In this document: in pieces, positions 61,814-64,000 of the stretch
Numbering within the stretch: the stretch's first letter is position 1
Layout of the letters: each line of letters starts with the position of its first letter
Assembly: GCF_030271535.1 (NCBI RefSeq)
Contig: NZ_JASCXJ010000002.1
Location: forward strand, 423,107 to 487,106
Length of the DNA: 64,000 bases
Direction: 5' to 3'
From: Nocardiopsis sp. ATB16-24
GTDB taxonomy: Bacteria; Actinomycetota; Actinomycetes; Streptosporangiales; Streptosporangiaceae
Notes under the pieces: generated by a model
What the model was told of the DNA's origin: nothing
What the model saw: the letters and a program-made list of their open reading frames with translations, nothing else
Database searches by the model: none
Translations under genes and position numbers: made by a program

Positions 61814-63165
61814 CCGGATGGGATCGACTGCGCGGACTGGTCGACGGGCGGCTGCGCCTGCCCGAGGACAGCGGATTCGACGAGCGCACCAGACCGTTCA
61901 ACGAACGCTTCCGCGATGTCCGACCGGCCGCGGTGCTGTCCGCGGCCGGGCCCACCGACGTCGGCAGGGCGATCCGCTGGTCCAGGGACAGCGGAGTGCC
62001 CATCGTCGCCAGGGGCGGGGGACACAGTTACGCGGGCAACTCCGTCAACCAGGGACTGGTGCTCGACCTGCGGGACGTCGACGGTGTGCACGTGGACCCC
62101 TCGACCGCGCTGGTCACCGTGGGCGGGGGCACCCGGATGAAGGAGATCTACACCGCGCTGCGGAAGTACGACATGACCCTTCCCCTGGGCAACTCCCACG
62201 ACGTCGGCATCGGCGGCCTCGTCCTCGGCGGCGGCGTCTCGGTGGTGTCCCGCGCGATGGGACTCACGTGCGACGCGCTCGTGTCCACCCGCGTCGTGCT
62301 GGCGGACGGGACCACGGTGACGTGCAGCGAGACCGAGAACGCGGACCTGTTCTGGGCCTGCCGGGGCGGAGGCGGCGGCAACTTCGGCGTGAACACGTCG
62401 TTCACCTTCCAGGCGCGACCGGTCCCGGCCACCTCCACCTGCCTGGTGCTGTGGGACCGGCCGTACGCGGTCGAGGTGGTGGCCGTCATGCAGGAGATCA
62501 TGCGCGACGCTCCCCCCGAGTTCGCCGCCCGCATCGGCGTGAGCCGCGCGCCGGTCGGGGACGGCGTGGTCTCGGTGGTGGGGCAGCACCTGGGCTCGGC
62601 GGACGAACTGCGGGAGCTGATGGCCCCGGCCTTGGCCACCGCTCCGGCGACCCGCGTGGACATAGCGGACCGATCGTACTGGGAGGCCGCGGACTACCTG
62701 CACCACACCACCGCGGGCGGCGCGTTCGCCGTGCGGACACGCTGCACCCCCGAACCGCTGCCCGAGGACGCTCTCCGGACCATGGTCACCGCGATCGAAG
62801 CCTGGCCCGGCAGCGCCAACCCCGACGGTGCCGGCGTGGCCCTGTTCACCTGGGGCGGGGTGATCAACGACGTGCCGGCGACCGAGACCGCCTTCCCCCA
62901 CCGGGACACGCTGTTCCTGGTGTCGATGGACACCTCCTGGCAACCGGACGAGTCACCGGAGGTGGTTCGGAAGAACCTGGACTGGCTGACCGCCCTGCAC
63001 CGGGACATGGGAGCGTTCGCCCCGGACACCTCCTACGTGAACTTCACCGACCCCGACCTCGACGACTGGCGTACCGCGTACCACGGCCCCAACGCCCCAC
63101 GCCTGGCACAGGTCAAACGCCGGTACGACCCCGACCGTGTCTTCTCCTTCTCCCAGGCGATCTGA
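61810..63165 (+). CDS. BBE-like oxidase with bicovalent FAD
   Basis: This 451-residue FAD-linked oxidase (PCMH plus C-terminal BBE domain) has both covalent flavin ligands: His72 in GGGHSYAGNS and Cys154 in GLTCDALVS. The C-terminal NFTDPDLDDWRTAYHGPNAPRLAQVKRRYDPDRVF end is typical. Bicovalent enzymes accept bulky substrates and do two-electron oxidations using O2. In this operon it may dehydrogenate an N-N or C-N bond (hydrazone, azo or aromatic heterocycle). ATG 61810 overlaps the preceding stop. Confidence 0.9.
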   Translation: MTGWDRLRGLVDGRLRLPEDSGFDERTRPFNERFRDVRPAAVLSAAGPTDVGRAIRWSRDSGVPIVARGGGHSYAGNSVNQGLVLDLRDVDGVHVDPSTALVTVGGGTRMKEIYTALRKYDMTLPLGNSHDVGIGGLVLGGGVSVVSRAMGLTCDALVSTRVVLADGTTVTCSETENADLFWACRGGGGGNFGVNTSFTFQARPVPATSTCLVLWDRPYAVEVVAVMQEIMRDAPPEFAARIGVSRAPVGDGVVSVVGQHLGSADELRELMAPALATAPATRVDIADRSYWEAADYLHHTTAGGAFAVRTRCTPEPLPEDALRTMVTAIEAWPGSANPDGAGVALFTWGGVINDVPATETAFPHRDTLFLVSMDTSWQPDESPEVVRKNLDWLTALHRDMGAFAPDTSYVNFTDPDLDDWRTAYHGPNAPRLAQVKRRYDPDRVFSFSQAI

Positions 63166-63266
63166 CCACGCACGCCCATCTCGACCGCACTTCGGCAAGA
63201 CGCTCCACGCCGTGGAGCCAGGACTGATCAGGCCGACGGGGCCGACCTCGGAAGGAGTGACCGGAA

Positions 63267-63773
63267 ATGCCACCCGACCTGCGTGGTGTCATGCGGAACT
63301 TCGCCACCGGCGTATGCGTGGCGACGACCTACAGTGACCGAGCCGATGGCAGACGTCACGACGCGGTGACGATCAACTCGCTGACCTCGGTCTCACTCGA
63401 CCCGCCGCTGGTGTCGCTGTGCCTGCGGCTGGACTCGGCGTTCCTGGTCGACCTGCTGGCCACCAAGAAGTGGGCCGTCTCCATCCTGGACAGCCCCGCC
63501 CGGGACATCGCCGGGCTGCTCGCCAAGGACCGGAGGACACGGGCCGACACGGTGGGCGCGCTGCCCGCGTCACCGGGATGGCACACCGGCGCGCTGGTGC
63601 TGGACTCCGCGAGCTGGCTGGAGTGCGTCCTGTGGGACAGCTTCGACCTGGGCGACCACACCCTCGTCGTGGGCGAGGTCGTGGCGGCGGACGAACGACG
63701 ACACGGGCCCGCCCTGGTCTTCCTGCACGGCGGCTACCACTCCCTGGACGAACAGGCGGGGAACCCACCGTAG
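63267..63773 (+). CDS. Flavin reductase domain protein
   Basis: This 168-residue flavin reductase-like FMN-binding protein has MRNFATGVCVATTY, DAVTINSLTSVSLDPPLVSLCL and the end HGPALVFLHGGYHSL, typical of HpaC-type reductases. It likely supplies reduced flavin to the monooxygenase at 54,424. ATG at 63267 has AAGGAG about 10 nt upstream. It is the last gene of locus 2 in the window. Confidence 0.9.
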   Translation: MPPDLRGVMRNFATGVCVATTYSDRADGRRHDAVTINSLTSVSLDPPLVSLCLRLDSAFLVDLLATKKWAVSILDSPARDIAGLLAKDRRTRADTVGALPASPGWHTGALVLDSASWLECVLWDSFDLGDHTLVVGEVVAADERRHGPALVFLHGGYHSLDEQAGNPP

Positions 63774-64000
63774 TCGTTCACGTCGGTGTCGGCCGACCCC
63801 GAGAGCACCGGAGGAACATCGTCCACGGACACGGTCGCCCACACCCGACACGACGGGCGGGGATCCCCACGAGAGGCGGAGGAGCACCCCCCGGGCCTGC
63901 GCCTGGGGCGTCACGGCGCGGGGCGGTCCCGCCGACGGCCCACCGGTGCGGCCCCGGCCCTTCGCGGGCGCCGCACCGGCGGGTCCGCCGCTACGCGGAG
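63774..64000. other. Right-end intergenic region with hairpin
   Basis: No gene is seen. The pair 63,944-63,953 / 63,971-63,980 (10-bp stem, 17-nt loop) is a probable terminator for locus 2. Confidence 0.5.

Noticed and set aside
1..64000. CRISPR arrays, tRNA/rRNA genes, insertion sequences, attachment sites
   Set aside because: No array of regular repeats, no cloverleaf-like sequence and no transposase or integrase frame was noticed.

Overview
The window is very GC-rich DNA with GTG/TTG starts, 4-nt start/stop overlaps, rare TTA codons and secondary-metabolism gene families typical of a filamentous actinomycete (Streptomyces, Nocardiopsis or Actinomadura type; the genus cannot be fixed from sequence alone). 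It holds two biosynthetic loci separated by a stretch of regulation and transport genes.

Locus 1 (about 1-44,300) is a glycoside cluster. It carries eight macrolide-type (EryCIII-like) GT-B glycosyltransferases and a deoxysugar pathway: glucose-1-phosphate thymidylyltransferase and 4,6-dehydratase (5,249-7,155), 2,3-dehydratase, C-3 aminotransferase, C-methyltransferase, Gfo/Idh-type 3-ketoreductase and a 4-ketoreductase cut by the left edge. A UDP-glucose dehydrogenase/decarboxylase-like pair suggests a second, pentose-type sugar. The non-sugar part comprises a short AMP-ligase, an MIO-type aromatic ammonia-lyase/aminomutase, a methyltransferase, a KASIII-like acyltransferase, a free ACP, three related GNAT-fold proteins, a free-standing adenylation-ketoreductase-ACP protein and a type II thioesterase with a Cys nucleophile. 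A complete class III lanthionine synthetase (LanKC) sits in the middle with no recognisable precursor peptide. Two DrrAB-like ABC exporters are present. A LmbU-family regulator is encoded at 23,150, and a 16-bp near-palindrome whose core resembles the reported LmbU site lies upstream of four genes. My inference is a large, acylated, multi-sugar product, possibly with an aromatic (tyrosine-derived) acyl unit.

The middle (about 44,700-52,600) has a DUF4429 protein, a dimethylargininase-like protein lacking the usual His, an orphan peptide-binding protein without a signal peptide, a divergent MFS/GlxA-type regulator pair with TTA codons, and an XRE/NB-ARC-type regulator with a degenerate P-loop.

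Locus 2 (about 53,400-63,800, all plus strand) is a hydrazine (N-N bond) locus. The genes are an isocitrate lyase/PEP mutase-family protein, a flavin monooxygenase of acyl-CoA dehydrogenase fold, a lysine N-hydroxylase, a cupin, a MetRS-like enzyme, a glycine-oxidase-like FAD enzyme, an ATP-grasp ligase, a small conserved protein, a bicovalent-flavin BBE-like oxidase and a flavin reductase. The N-hydroxylase/cupin/MetRS/FAD set matches the known route from N6-hydroxylysine plus an amino acid to a hydrazino acid (s56-p1/triacsin type), but here the cupin and MetRS parts are separate, overlapping genes. The tailoring genes do not match a product I recognise. No tRNA, rRNA, CRISPR array or insertion sequence was seen.
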